From Eubacterium sp. (lineage in GTDB: Bacteria; Bacillota; Clostridia; Oscillospirales; Acutalibacteraceae): a DNA stretch of 11,402 bases. The notes under the pieces were generated by a model. That model saw only the letters and a list, made by a program, of their open reading frames with translations, ran no database searches and had not been told where the DNA came from. Positions 1-8,561 of this stretch are shown here, one piece after another (positions within the stretch are counted from its first letter, which is position 1; the number at the start of each line of letters is the position of its first letter). The stretch spans positions 1 to 11,402 of the forward strand of contig JAFYGD010000148.1 of NCBI GenBank assembly GCA_017543415.1. The letters run 5' to 3'. Made by a program: the position numbers and the translations under genes.

Positions 1-1089
1 ATTTCACTTCCCTTCATTACCGCTGATGCAACAGGTCCAAAGCACCTTGAAGAAACTCTTACAAGAGCAAAATTCAATGAGATGACAGCTGACCTTGTTG
101 AAGCAACAATGGGTCCCGTACGTCAGGCTATGGCTGACTCCGGCCTTACCATGAACGAAATTGATAAAATCCTTCTTGTAGGCGGTTCAACACGTATTCC
201 CGCTGTTCAGGAAGCTATCAAGAACTTCGCACACAAAGAGCCCTTTAAGGGAATTAACCCCGACGAGTGCGTTGCTATGGGCGCAGCGCTTCAGGGCGGC
301 GTTCTCGGCGGCGACATTGAGGACGGACTTCTTCTTCTTGACGTTACCCCGCTTTCACTGGGTATTGAAACAATGGGCGGTATCAACACCGTTATTATTG
401 AAAGAAATACAACTATCCCCACCAAAAAGAGCCAGATTTTCTCAACTGCAGCCGACAACCAGCCGAGCGTTGAGGTTCACGTTCTTCAGGGTGAAAGAGA
501 ATTTGCAGCGGATAACAAAACACTCGGACGTTTCCATCTTGACGGAATTCTTCCGGCAAAACGCGGCGTTCCGCAGATTGAAGTTACCTTTGATATTGAC
601 GCAAACGGTATCGTTCACGTTTCTGCAAAGGATTTAGGCACGGGTAAGGAACAGCAAATCAGCATCACCGCTTCATCAAATATGAGCAAAGAGGATATTG
701 ACAAGGCTGTTCGTGAGGCTGAGCAGTATGCAGAGGCTGACAAGAAGCGTAAAGAGGCAGTTGACCTCAGAAACGGTGCGGAGCAGATTGCTTACCAAAC
801 CGAAAACCTTCTTAACGAAAACGGCGACAAGTTCTCCGCTGACGACAAGAGCGCGCTTGAAACAAAGCTCGCAGCGCTTAAAGACGCTCTTAAGAGCGAT
901 AACGATGACGCAATCAAGTCTGCCCAGGAGGATTTAACCAACAAGTTCTACGAGGTTTCGCAGAAGCTCTACAATGCTGCACAGCAGGCACAGGGCGGAG
1001 CTGCACAGGGCAACCCGTTTGAGGGCGCTCAGCAGGGACAGAACCCCGACGACGGTTATACCGATTACACAGAGGTTGACGAAAACTAA
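1..1089 (+). CDS. dnaK: Chaperone protein DnaK (Hsp70), C-terminal part, 5' end outside window
   Basis: ATP-driven cytoplasmic Hsp70 that binds exposed hydrophobic peptides, working with DnaJ and GrpE. The reading frame is open from base 1 and shows 362 residues before the TAA. About 250 N-terminal residues of the usual ~610 are missing to the left. Visible parts in order: the end of the nucleotide-binding domain, starting at the conserved [15 protein letters not shown] block and including LVGGSTRIP (visible residues ~59-67); the acidic and hydrophobic linker before [10 protein letters not shown] (~107-121); the beta-sandwich substrate-binding domain (~115-230) with GERxxAxDNxxLGxF; then the charged helical lid. 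The tail is rich in Gly, Gln and Ala and ends EVDEN, close to the EEVD-like tails of bacterial DnaK. It lies 58 bases upstream of dnaJ on the same strand, the standard arrangement. Identification is certain; nothing looks broken in the visible part. Confidence 0.97.
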   Translation: MSLPFITADATGPKHLEETLTRAKFNEMTADLVEATMGPVRQAMADSGLTMNEIDKILLVGGSTRIPAVQEAIKNFAHKEPFKGINPDECVAMGAALQGGVLGGDIEDGLLLLDVTPLSLGIETMGGINTVIIERNTTIPTKKSQIFSTAADNQPSVEVHVLQGEREFAADNKTLGRFHLDGILPAKRGVPQIEVTFDIDANGIVHVSAKDLGTGKEQQISITASSNMSKEDIDKAVREAEQYAEADKKRKEAVDLRNGAEQIAYQTENLLNENGDKFSADDKSALETKLAALKDALKSDNDDAIKSAQEDLTNKFYEVSQKLYNAAQQAQGGAAQGNPFEGAQQGQNPDDGYTDYTEVDEN

Positions 1090-1099
1090 TTTAATTTAC

Positions 1100-1119
1100 G
1101 GGAGGGTGAAAGCCCTCCC
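1100..1119 (+). promoter_or_regulatory. Hairpin in the dnaK-dnaJ gap
   Basis: A perfect 7-bp stem GGGAGGG (1100-1106) / CCCTCCC (1113-1119) with a 6-base loop TGAAAG lies 10 bases after the dnaK stop. It is followed by AAAATCC, not a T run, so it is not a typical intrinsic terminator. It may act in mRNA processing or stability, or set dnaJ translation, because its right arm can alternatively pair with the dnaJ ribosome binding site (GGAGGGC, 1138-1144). The hairpin is seen directly; the role is inferred. Confidence 0.6.
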
Positions 1120-1137
1120 AAAATCCATATAATTCAC

Positions 1138-1143
1138 GGAGGG
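1138..1143 (+). promoter_or_regulatory. Ribosome binding site of dnaJ, part of an alternative hairpin
   Basis: GGAGGG lies 4 bases before the ATG at 1148, a strong but closely spaced Shine-Dalgarno. GGAGGGC (1138-1144) is the exact reverse complement of GCCCTCC at 1112-1118, so it can be sequestered in a 7-bp stem with a 19-base loop. That stem competes with the hairpin at 1100-1119. Confidence 0.7.
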
Positions 1144-1147
1144 CATT

Positions 1148-2299
1148 ATGCCTGAAAACAAGAGAGATTACTATGAAGTACTCGGCGTTAGCAAGGGTGC
1201 TTCAGATGATGAAATAAAAAAAGCATACCGCAAGGCAGCAAGGCAGTACCACCCCGACCTTCACCCCGACGATAAGGAAGCAGAGGCAAAGTTCAAGGAG
1301 TGCAACGAGGCTTACGAGATTTTAAGCGACCCCGATAAAAAAGCTCGTTACGACCAGTTCGGCTTTGCCGGAGTTGACCCCAACTACGGCGCGGGACAGG
1401 GAGGTTTCGGCGGCGGTTTCGGCGGCTTTGACGCAGATATTGACCTTGGCGACATCTTCTCCTCCTTCTTCGGCGGAGGCGGCGGTTTCGGCGGCTTCGG
1501 CGGTGCAAGAAATCCAAACGCACCGCAAAAGGGACGCGATATTCAGAGCGCAGTTACAATCACCTTTGAGGAGGCTGCAAAGGGCTGCAAAAAGACCATT
1601 GAGGTACCGCGCGTTGAGGACTGTTCGCAATGTCACGGAACAGGCGCTGCAGAGGGCTCTTCACCCAAAACCTGCCCCGACTGTCAGGGACGCGGCGTAG
1701 TTAACGTTCAGCAGAGAACAGCTTTCGGCGTAATGAGTACCCAGCGCACCTGCTCACGTTGCGGCGGCAAGGGAAAAATTATTGATAATCCCTGCCCCAA
1801 ATGTCAGGGCAAGGGCAAGGTAAGAAAACGCAATAAGGTTGACATAAATATACCTGCCGGTATTGATAACCGCCAGGTTGTAAACGTACGCGGTTTCGGC
1901 GACACGGGCTTAAACGGAGGCCCGAGCGGCGACCTCAGAGTAGTTGTTAACATCAAGGCGCACAAGGACTTTGAGCGTGACGGTTACGACATCTGGTACA
2001 ATAAGCACATAAGTATTGTTGAAGCAACGCTCGGTGCGGAGCTGCGCGTTCCCACACTTGAGGGAGACGTTAAATACACTATGCCCGCAGGCACTCAGCC
2101 CGGCGAGGTTTTCAAGCTCAAGGGCAAGGGAATTCAGCGCCTTAACGGCGTTGGCAAGGGCGACCTTTTCGTTAAGGTTATTGTTGATATTCCAACTAAC
2201 CTTACCTCCGAGCAAAAGGATATACTTAAGCAGTTTGACAAGAGCTATGTTCCGCCGAAAAATGCGGGCAAAAAAGGTTTTTTTGATAAGTTTAAATAA
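1148..2299 (+). CDS. dnaJ: Chaperone protein DnaJ (Hsp40, class I)
   Basis: Co-chaperone that delivers clients to DnaK and stimulates its ATPase. All type I domains are present in 383 residues, the usual length. The J domain (~5-70) carries the HPD motif at 35-37, essential for DnaK stimulation. A Gly/Phe-rich linker follows (~78-121) with many GGFGG units. The zinc-finger region has four CxxCxGxG repeats, with cysteine pairs 159/162, 176/179, 202/205 and 216/219, all intact. The C-terminal substrate-binding domains follow (~228-350), including the LNGGPSGDL and GDLFVKV blocks. The protein ends in a basic stretch, KKGFFDKFK. The ATG at 1148 is preceded by GGAGGG and begins exactly where J domains begin. 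It is the last gene of the dnaK unit and is followed by a hairpin terminator. Identification is certain. Confidence 0.98.
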   Translation: MPENKRDYYEVLGVSKGASDDEIKKAYRKAARQYHPDLHPDDKEAEAKFKECNEAYEILSDPDKKARYDQFGFAGVDPNYGAGQGGFGGGFGGFDADIDLGDIFSSFFGGGGGFGGFGGARNPNAPQKGRDIQSAVTITFEEAAKGCKKTIEVPRVEDCSQCHGTGAAEGSSPKTCPDCQGRGVVNVQQRTAFGVMSTQRTCSRCGGKGKIIDNPCPKCQGKGKVRKRNKVDINIPAGIDNRQVVNVRGFGDTGLNGGPSGDLRVVVNIKAHKDFERDGYDIWYNKHISIVEATLGAELRVPTLEGDVKYTMPAGTQPGEVFKLKGKGIQRLNGVGKGDLFVKVIVDIPTNLTSEQKDILKQFDKSYVPPKNAGKKGFFDKFK

Positions 2300-2326
2300 A
2301 AAAGGTGCACTTCAGGTGCGCCTTTT
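2300..2326 (+). terminator. Intrinsic terminator after dnaJ
   Basis: Starting one base after the dnaJ TAA, AAAAGGTGCAC (2300-2310) pairs with GTGCGCCTTTT (2316-2326) around a 5-base loop, with one G-U wobble. The right arm ends in TTTT. The T tract is short, so some readthrough into the next gene is possible. Confidence 0.75.
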
Positions 2327-2340
2327 GTCATTATTTACAA

Positions 2341-2369
2341 TTTAATTTTAAAAGCATATCTGTTATAAT
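2341..2369 (+). promoter_or_regulatory. Probable sigma-A promoter of the purF-like gene (extended -10)
   Basis: A consensus -10 TATAAT (2364-2369) is preceded by TG at 2361-2362, giving an extended -10 element. The matching -35 with a 17-base spacer would be TTTAAT (2341-2346), which is weak, as is usual for extended -10 promoters. A better-looking TTTACA at 2334-2339 is too far away (24 bases). The 5' leader would be only about 20 bases, leaving no room for a riboswitch. Confidence 0.7.
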
Positions 2370-2385
2370 ACTTATATCAAACAAC

Positions 2386-2390
2386 GGAGG
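2386..2390 (+). promoter_or_regulatory. Ribosome binding site fixing the purF-like start
   Basis: GGAGG lies 8 bases before the ATG at 2399. An in-frame TAA at 2393-2395 sits between them. The protein therefore cannot start further upstream, and no N-terminal cysteine or propeptide is hidden there. Confidence 0.9.
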
Positions 2391-2398
2391 ATTAATTC

Positions 2399-3811
2399 AT
2401 GGGAGGATTTTTCGGAGCAGTTTCCAAAGAGGATTGCGTTTTTGACCTTTTTTTTGGCGTTGACTACCATTCCCACCTCGGAACGAGGCGCGCAGGTCTT
2501 GCGGTTTACGATGAAAAGGACGGGTTTGACAAGGCAATCCACAACATTGAAAACGCACCATTCAGAACGAAGTTCACCAAGGAAAGCGTTGATATGCACG
2601 GCACAATGGGTATAGGCTGTATAAGCGACTTTGAGGCTCAGCCTATTCTTATCCGCTCTCACCACGGAACCTTTGCCATTGCAACGGTAGGCAAGATTAA
2701 CAACACGGAAGAAATTGTTGAAAACATCATTGCCAAAAACGCTCATTTCTTTGAGATGCACGGCGGCGACATTAACCAGACGGAGCTTGTTGCCTCAATC
2801 ATCAACCAGAAGGACAACCTTATTGACGGCATCCGCTATGTTCAGGAAATCATTGACGGTTCAATGAGCATGCTTATCCTTACACCCAAGGGTGTTTATG
2901 CGGCAAGAGATAAGTACGGAAGGACGCCCGTTGTTCTCGGTAAAAAGGAAAACGGCTACTGTGCAAGCTTTGAAAGCTTTGCTTACCTCAACCTAGGCTA
3001 CACCGATTACAAGGTGCTTGAACCGGGCGAGGTTGTTGTTATGACCGCTGACGGCGTTAAAACGCTTGTTTCCGGTTCAGACGATATGAAGATTTGCACA
3101 TTTTTGTGGATTTACTACGGCTACCCGTCATCCACATATGAGGGTATATCCGTTGAACAGGTCAGATATAACTGCGGCAAGGCGCTTGCAAAGCGTGACA
3201 AGGGAAACGTTAACCCCGATATTGTTGCGGGCGTTCCCGATTCAGGCGTTGCGCACGCTATCGGTTACGCAGGTGAAAGCGGAGTTCCCTATTCACGCCC
3301 GTTTATAAAGTACACGCCTACCTGGCCGCGTTCGTTTATGCCGACTCATCAGAGCAAAAGAGAGCTTATTGCAAGAATGAAGCTCATTCCCATAAAGGGA
3401 CTTATCAACGGCAAGAGTCTGCTTATGATTGACGATTCAATCGTACGCGGAACTCAGCTGCGCGATACCACGGAATACCTTTTTGTAAACGGTGCAAAGG
3501 AGGTTCACGTAAGGCCTGCGTGCCCGCCGATTATGTTCGGCTGCAAGTACCTCAATTTCTCGCGTTCAACGGGAGATATGGAGCTTATTGCAAGGCGCAC
3601 CGTTAACAAGCTTGAAGGCAGAGAGGTCAGCGGCGAAGAGCTTGACGGTTACCTTAACCCCGACAGCGAAAAGTACGCTGCAATGGTTGAGGAAATCAGA
3701 AAGCAGCAGAATTTTACCTCGCTGCGATACAACCGTCTTGACGATATGCTGAACGCTATTGACATTGATTCAAGTAAGCTCTGCACCTACTGCTGGAACG
3801 GAAAAGAATAA
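2399..3811 (+). CDS. PurF-like amidophosphoribosyltransferase lacking the catalytic cysteine
   Basis: PurF makes phosphoribosylamine from PRPP and glutamine, the first step of purine synthesis. This 470-residue protein matches the full PurF fold. The C-terminal half keeps the PRPP loop IDDSIVRGT (344-352) and the flexible-loop region RSFMPTHQSKRE (311-322). It also keeps all four cysteines equivalent to the [4Fe-4S] ligands of Bacillus PurF (233, 382, 462, 465). The N-terminal Ntn-glutaminase half aligns without gaps over the first 33 residues, but the catalytic Cys1 is Gly2. Glutamine-site residues are also changed: Arg26 to Leu27, Arg73 to Ser76, Asn101 to Val97, Asp127 to Gln127 (Gly102 is kept as Gly98). 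An in-frame stop just upstream excludes a different start. It has its own promoter and terminator. Phosphoribosyltransferase activity is plausible, possibly with free ammonia or a partner glutaminase; its own glutaminase is probably dead. I give no symbol because function as PurF is uncertain. Confidence 0.88.
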   Translation: MGGFFGAVSKEDCVFDLFFGVDYHSHLGTRRAGLAVYDEKDGFDKAIHNIENAPFRTKFTKESVDMHGTMGIGCISDFEAQPILIRSHHGTFAIATVGKINNTEEIVENIIAKNAHFFEMHGGDINQTELVASIINQKDNLIDGIRYVQEIIDGSMSMLILTPKGVYAARDKYGRTPVVLGKKENGYCASFESFAYLNLGYTDYKVLEPGEVVVMTADGVKTLVSGSDDMKICTFLWIYYGYPSSTYEGISVEQVRYNCGKALAKRDKGNVNPDIVAGVPDSGVAHAIGYAGESGVPYSRPFIKYTPTWPRSFMPTHQSKRELIARMKLIPIKGLINGKSLLMIDDSIVRGTQLRDTTEYLFVNGAKEVHVRPACPPIMFGCKYLNFSRSTGDMELIARRTVNKLEGREVSGEELDGYLNPDSEKYAAMVEEIRKQQNFTSLRYNRLDDMLNAIDIDSSKLCTYCWNGKE

Positions 3812-3845
3812 AAAATAAAAGCTGTCGCTGACAGCTTTTTATTTT
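3812..3845. terminator. Bidirectional intrinsic terminator
   Basis: AAAAGCTGTC (3817-3826) pairs with GACAGCTTTT (3830-3839) around a 3-base loop. A run of A precedes the stem and a run of T follows it, so it can stop transcripts from both sides: the purF-like gene (stop at 3811) and the minus-strand guaB-GDPD unit. The minus-strand stop codon (3839-3841) lies in the distal end of the stem and T tract. Confidence 0.85.
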
Positions 3846-4684
3846 TTATGTTTACCCCAGTTATCAATAACGCTTTGCAGCATTTCAACCTCACGCGTTG
3901 TGATGTTATCCGGTTTGTTAACAAGCGCTCTTTTCATCTGGTGGGTTTTATCTACCGTCCAGACTGAAAGCTTATAACCGTTATCATGAAGCAAATCCGA
4001 AAGGGTTCTTGAAGCGTAGGTGTGGTTACAGTTAATGCCTATACCGCCCGTTTTTTCAAGCATGGTAAGGATTTTTTGCTGATAGTCCTCTGAAAAAATC
4101 TTAATTCTGCTCGGAACGTAATTGATATAGTAATCAATTCCGGGACAGTTTTCTGCCGCCGCCTTTGCCTGGTAGGTTTCAATTCCCGTCAGGAAAACCC
4201 TTTTTTCAAGCCCGTAATCAAAGATGAGCTTATGTAAATCAGGCAGCGCTTTTACATCCTTTATATCAAGGTTAAGAATTAAGTTGCTCGGCTTAACGGT
4301 TTCAAAAACAACTGCTATTTCCACGCCATCGTTGTTTGTGGTAATAATATCATGACCCATTACCACGGTACCGTCCGGGCGCTGACGCACGTCAATTTCA
4401 GCAATGTTTACGCCGTTTTCAATAGCTGCGTTAATAAACTCAAGCGAATTTGCAGGCGTATTATACGCACCTGAATGAGCGGTAATTGTAAAACCGTCAA
4501 CAAAACTGAGCTTTATTGAATCGTAGGATTTAGTAAACGCATACATAGCAACACCTATAACCATTACCCACGCCACTATTGCCGAAAAAACCTGATATGA
4601 AAAGCGTTTTGCCCAAAGCGGCGTCATATTTCGTTTTAAAAAGCGTTTAAACTTTTTCCACTTGGAAACCTTTTCAGGCATCAA
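3839..4684 (-). CDS. Membrane-anchored glycerophosphodiester phosphodiesterase family protein
   Basis: GDPD-family enzymes cleave glycerophosphodiesters into glycerol-3-phosphate and an alcohol with the help of a metal ion. The 281-residue protein starts with a basic segment (1-29, ten Lys/Arg) and one hydrophobic helix (~31-50), giving a signal-anchor topology with the catalytic domain probably outside. The TIM-barrel signature follows: His70 in the first strand, ENGVNIAEIDVRQRPDG with Glu96 and Asp98, GHD with His111, and VWTVD near the end (241-245). Both catalytic histidines and the ExD metal ligands are present. Several family positions differ: the usual HRG is HSG (Ser71), PENT is PANS, the later glutamate of LNIEIK is Asp140, and the closing ITD motif is ITT. 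Activity may be altered. The start (ATGATG) is preceded by AAGGTGA. It lies 11 bases after guaB and is probably cotranscribed with it. Confidence 0.8.
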   Translation of the reverse strand: MMPEKVSKWKKFKRFLKRNMTPLWAKRFSYQVFSAIVAWVMVIGVAMYAFTKSYDSIKLSFVDGFTITAHSGAYNTPANSLEFINAAIENGVNIAEIDVRQRPDGTVVMGHDIITTNNDGVEIAVVFETVKPSNLILNLDIKDVKALPDLHKLIFDYGLEKRVFLTGIETYQAKAAAENCPGIDYYINYVPSRIKIFSEDYQQKILTMLEKTGGIGINCNHTYASRTLSDLLHDNGYKLSVWTVDKTHQMKRALVNKPDNITTREVEMLQSVIDNWGKHKK

Positions 4685-4695
4685 ATCACCTTGTT

Positions 4696-6228
<1,533 letters not shown>

Positions 6229-6232
6229 GAAT

Positions 6233-8056
6233 TTATTTTATAATGACGGATTTTTTTACGCTCCATTTACCGTAAACGGTCTTTGTTTTGCCGCTTGCGG
6301 TTTTATACTTTTTATAAGCCCTTATTCTCACATAGTAGGTTTTGTTTCTTTTAAGCTTTTTAACGGTTTTTGACAGTCTGCCGTACTTAACCCTTACGGC
6401 TTTGGCGTTTTTAAAGCTTTTATTTGTTGAATACTGAAGCTGATAGCCGCTGCCCTTTGCCTTTTTCCATTTAACGGTTAAGGCGTTTTTCTTCGGCGTT
6501 ACCGAAGCAATTTTAACCCTTTTCGGCTTTGAACAGCAGATTACGCTGTTGCCGTAGAAATTATATATTCTGCGCTTATAAACGGTTTTATACGCCCTTA
6601 CTCTGAAGGTCTTTTTAGCGGAAGGCTTAATTCCTTTAACCGTATATTCCGTTGAGGAGGTTCTTGCAACCGTTTTCCACTTACCGTCCTGATAAGTCTG
6701 AACGGCGTAGCCTGTAACGCCTCCTTCCGGCTTGTTCCAGCTGAGCGTTACGGAAGTTGAGGTTACTGCGGTAACTTTAAGAGTATCGGTATTCTGCGGC
6801 GCAATAGTAAACAGTCTGTGCGACGAGGTGCCTTCATATTCGCCCGTGCCCGTTAAGTCAACCCTTGCAAGCCCCGTTGAAGTGTTTGAAGAATAGCTGA
6901 CGGTATAATCAGTTCCTTCATTCAGGGTTTCGGTACCGTCTTTAACCGTTACGGAAGGGCTGAAAGCCTTGCCCGAATATGTAAAAGCGTTTTCGGAAAG
7001 GCTTACGCTGCAGGAGGATAACCTGCTGTTCGTTTCCCTGTTGTACGGTTTTTTGGCAAAATACTGTTTATAATTCGTTTCAAAATAATTATTATCGTAA
7101 AGCCCGGAATAAAGCTTATGCTCGCCGATACTGTCATATTCGCGCGAGCTGTCGTAATCGGTTAAGAAGTAGTAATACGGGGTAATCTGCAAATCATCCT
7201 CGTCAAAAATCTGGTCATCCCAGGTACAGTCAACTATATAAAACTTTCCGTCAAGCTGAATAATATTCCATGCGTGGCAGCCCCAGTCGGGGTCGGAGCC
7301 TACAAAACGCACGTTATAGCCGAGCTCTTTACAAATTCTGTAAAACGCCGCCGCGTAGCCCTGACACACGCACTTTCCCTTCAGCAGGGCGCCGTAGGAC
7401 GAAAACGCGTAAAGATAGCTGTAAGGGTTCTTTGCAGCATCATAATCGTACACGTTCTTTTTACAGAGATAATCATGTATTTCCCTTATTATTTCAACAT
7501 CGGTTTTACCGTTTGTGTTAAAGGAATTGATATAGGAATTAACCGCAGAATCAACCTTTTTTTCCTGCGCGGGAGTATCGTAATACGAAAATGCAACCTT
7601 TAAGGTATAGTAGTAATAGCCGTCTTTTTTGGTATCCTTTGTTACCGAAAGAGTTTCAAGGCTTTTTACCGCCCAGCGGATATAATCTCCGTCCGTACTG
7701 TTCACCGAAAGCTCGTCGTCAGTCGCGCCGAGGAACACCATCTGGGTAATATTATTTGTTGCCGAATACAGCGTCAGCTCATCCTTATAAAGAACGTAAA
7801 GGTTAAAGGTTTCCTTTCTTGCGTCAATTTTGTTTTTGGCGTAAAGATAAAGCTGCCTTCCCTTTGAATAGTAGGTTTTTCCGTTATATCTGCCTTCGGC
7901 GGAATCCTTCATAAAAAGGATATTGCCGCCCTTCAGCGGAGCTGTAACGGAGGAGGAATAAAGCGGGCTTTCAACCTCATTTGCAAACGCCGAAAAAGGC
8001 GCTGCAAAGCAAAGCGCCAGAATAAGCATTATTAAAACCGAAAACCGTTTTTTCAT
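6233..8056 (-). CDS. Secreted transglutaminase-like protein with Ig-like and fibronectin type III domains
   Basis: A 607-residue exported protein. A signal peptide (KKR, hydrophobic core, probable cut after SAFA at ~25) precedes a region of unknown fold (~26-180). A transglutaminase-like papain-fold core follows (~185-300), with the complete triad: Cys231 in CVCQGYA, His261 in CHAWN, and Asp276 in VDCTWDD. Such domains act as transglutaminases or as peptidases; which applies here cannot be told. Then come an Ig-like domain (~347-420) and two fibronectin type III domains (~425-508 and ~510-607), the last ending with a YYVRIRAY pattern typical of clostridial surface proteins. No LPXTG or membrane anchor is seen. 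Residues 471-607 contain no Asp or Glu and about 43 Lys/Arg, suggesting binding to the anionic cell wall (inference). The ATG is 4 bases after the preceding gene with only a distant, weak ribosome binding site, so coupled translation is likely. Confidence 0.85.
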   Translation of the reverse strand: MKKRFSVLIMLILALCFAAPFSAFANEVESPLYSSSVTAPLKGGNILFMKDSAEGRYNGKTYYSKGRQLYLYAKNKIDARKETFNLYVLYKDELTLYSATNNITQMVFLGATDDELSVNSTDGDYIRWAVKSLETLSVTKDTKKDGYYYYTLKVAFSYYDTPAQEKKVDSAVNSYINSFNTNGKTDVEIIREIHDYLCKKNVYDYDAAKNPYSYLYAFSSYGALLKGKCVCQGYAAAFYRICKELGYNVRFVGSDPDWGCHAWNIIQLDGKFYIVDCTWDDQIFDEDDLQITPYYYFLTDYDSSREYDSIGEHKLYSGLYDNNYFETNYKQYFAKKPYNRETNSRLSSCSVSLSENAFTYSGKAFSPSVTVKDGTETLNEGTDYTVSYSSNTSTGLARVDLTGTGEYEGTSSHRLFTIAPQNTDTLKVTAVTSTSVTLSWNKPEGGVTGYAVQTYQDGKWKTVARTSSTEYTVKGIKPSAKKTFRVRAYKTVYKRRIYNFYGNSVICCSKPKRVKIASVTPKKNALTVKWKKAKGSGYQLQYSTNKSFKNAKAVRVKYGRLSKTVKKLKRNKTYYVRIRAYKKYKTASGKTKTVYGKWSVKKSVIIK

Positions 8057-8060
8057 AATT

Positions 8061-8561
8061 CTAATTAATAGCCTTTATTATTTCCTCAACCGTTTCTTCA
8101 ACGGTGTTTCTGTCACAGTCAATTATGCAATCCGCATACTTTTCGTAAAGCGGTATGCGCTCGTTATACATATCAAGAAGGGTTGTTCCTTTTTTAACAA
8201 CTATTCCCCTTGTTGTTAAATCATTAATTCTTTCAAGCATTTTTTCATAGCTCATACGAAGATAAATCACCTTGCCGAGCGATTTTAAATGCTGCATAGC
8301 CTTTTCGGAATAAATAACGCTTCCGCCGGTTGCAATAACGGTTGCTTCAAGCTGAAGGGAAAGAATTGCTTTTTCCTCCGCTTCAAAGAAATAATCGGTT
8401 CCTCTTGTATCAATCAGTTCCTGAAGGCGGCTTTGTTCAAGCCCCTGAACGAGCAAATCCGTATCAAAAAAATTTTTAAGAAGCACCTTGGCGGCAATTA
8501 CACCGCAGGTACTTTTGCCCGAAGCGGGCATACCGATTAAAACAACGTTTTGTTTGTTCAT
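8061..8561 (-). CDS. Shikimate-kinase-like P-loop kinase
   Basis: Shikimate kinase phosphorylates shikimate with ATP in aromatic amino acid synthesis. The 166-residue protein has the family length and layout: Walker A GMPASGKST (10-18), FFDTD with Asp33 and Asp35, ATGG (77-80), a lid with Arg118, and ERIPLYE (134-140) with Arg135. Two substrate-site features deviate. The arginine of the FRxxE motif, equivalent to Arg58 of Mycobacterium AroK and bound to shikimate there, is Phe59. The GGG loop is GGS (Ser81). The lid lacks the usual RPLL. It could be a diverged shikimate kinase or a kinase for another small molecule; I give no symbol for that reason. No other aromatic pathway gene is in the window. 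Its ATG overlaps the nth stop as ATGA, so translation is coupled. Confidence 0.75.
   Translation of the reverse strand: MNKQNVVLIGMPASGKSTCGVIAAKVLLKNFFDTDLLVQGLEQSRLQELIDTRGTDYFFEAEEKAILSLQLEATVIATGGSVIYSEKAMQHLKSLGKVIYLRMSYEKMLERINDLTTRGIVVKKGTTLLDMYNERIPLYEKYADCIIDCDRNTVEETVEEIIKAIN

Noticed and set aside
1100..1119. Intrinsic terminator after dnaK
   Set aside because: The stem is good but is followed by AAAATCC rather than a T run, and dnaJ follows at once with its own ribosome binding site.
1380..1505. Repeated GGCGGTTTCGGCGG-like units that look like a tandem repeat
   Set aside because: These encode the normal Gly/Phe linker of DnaJ.
1293..1700. Long overlapping frames on both strands inside dnaJ
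   Set aside because: They come from the GGC-rich Gly/Phe region and give Arg- or Ala-rich nonsense proteins; dnaJ explains the sequence fully.
2327..2398. Purine or PRPP riboswitch upstream of the purF-like gene
   Set aside because: Only about 20 bases lie between the expected transcription start and the ribosome binding site, too short for an aptamer, and no matching structure is seen.
6233..6900. Lysine-rich end of the transglutaminase-like gene as frameshifted or low-complexity noise
   Set aside because: The frame is open, hydrophobic and aromatic spacing follows the fibronectin type III pattern, and the stop lies right before the guaB promoter.
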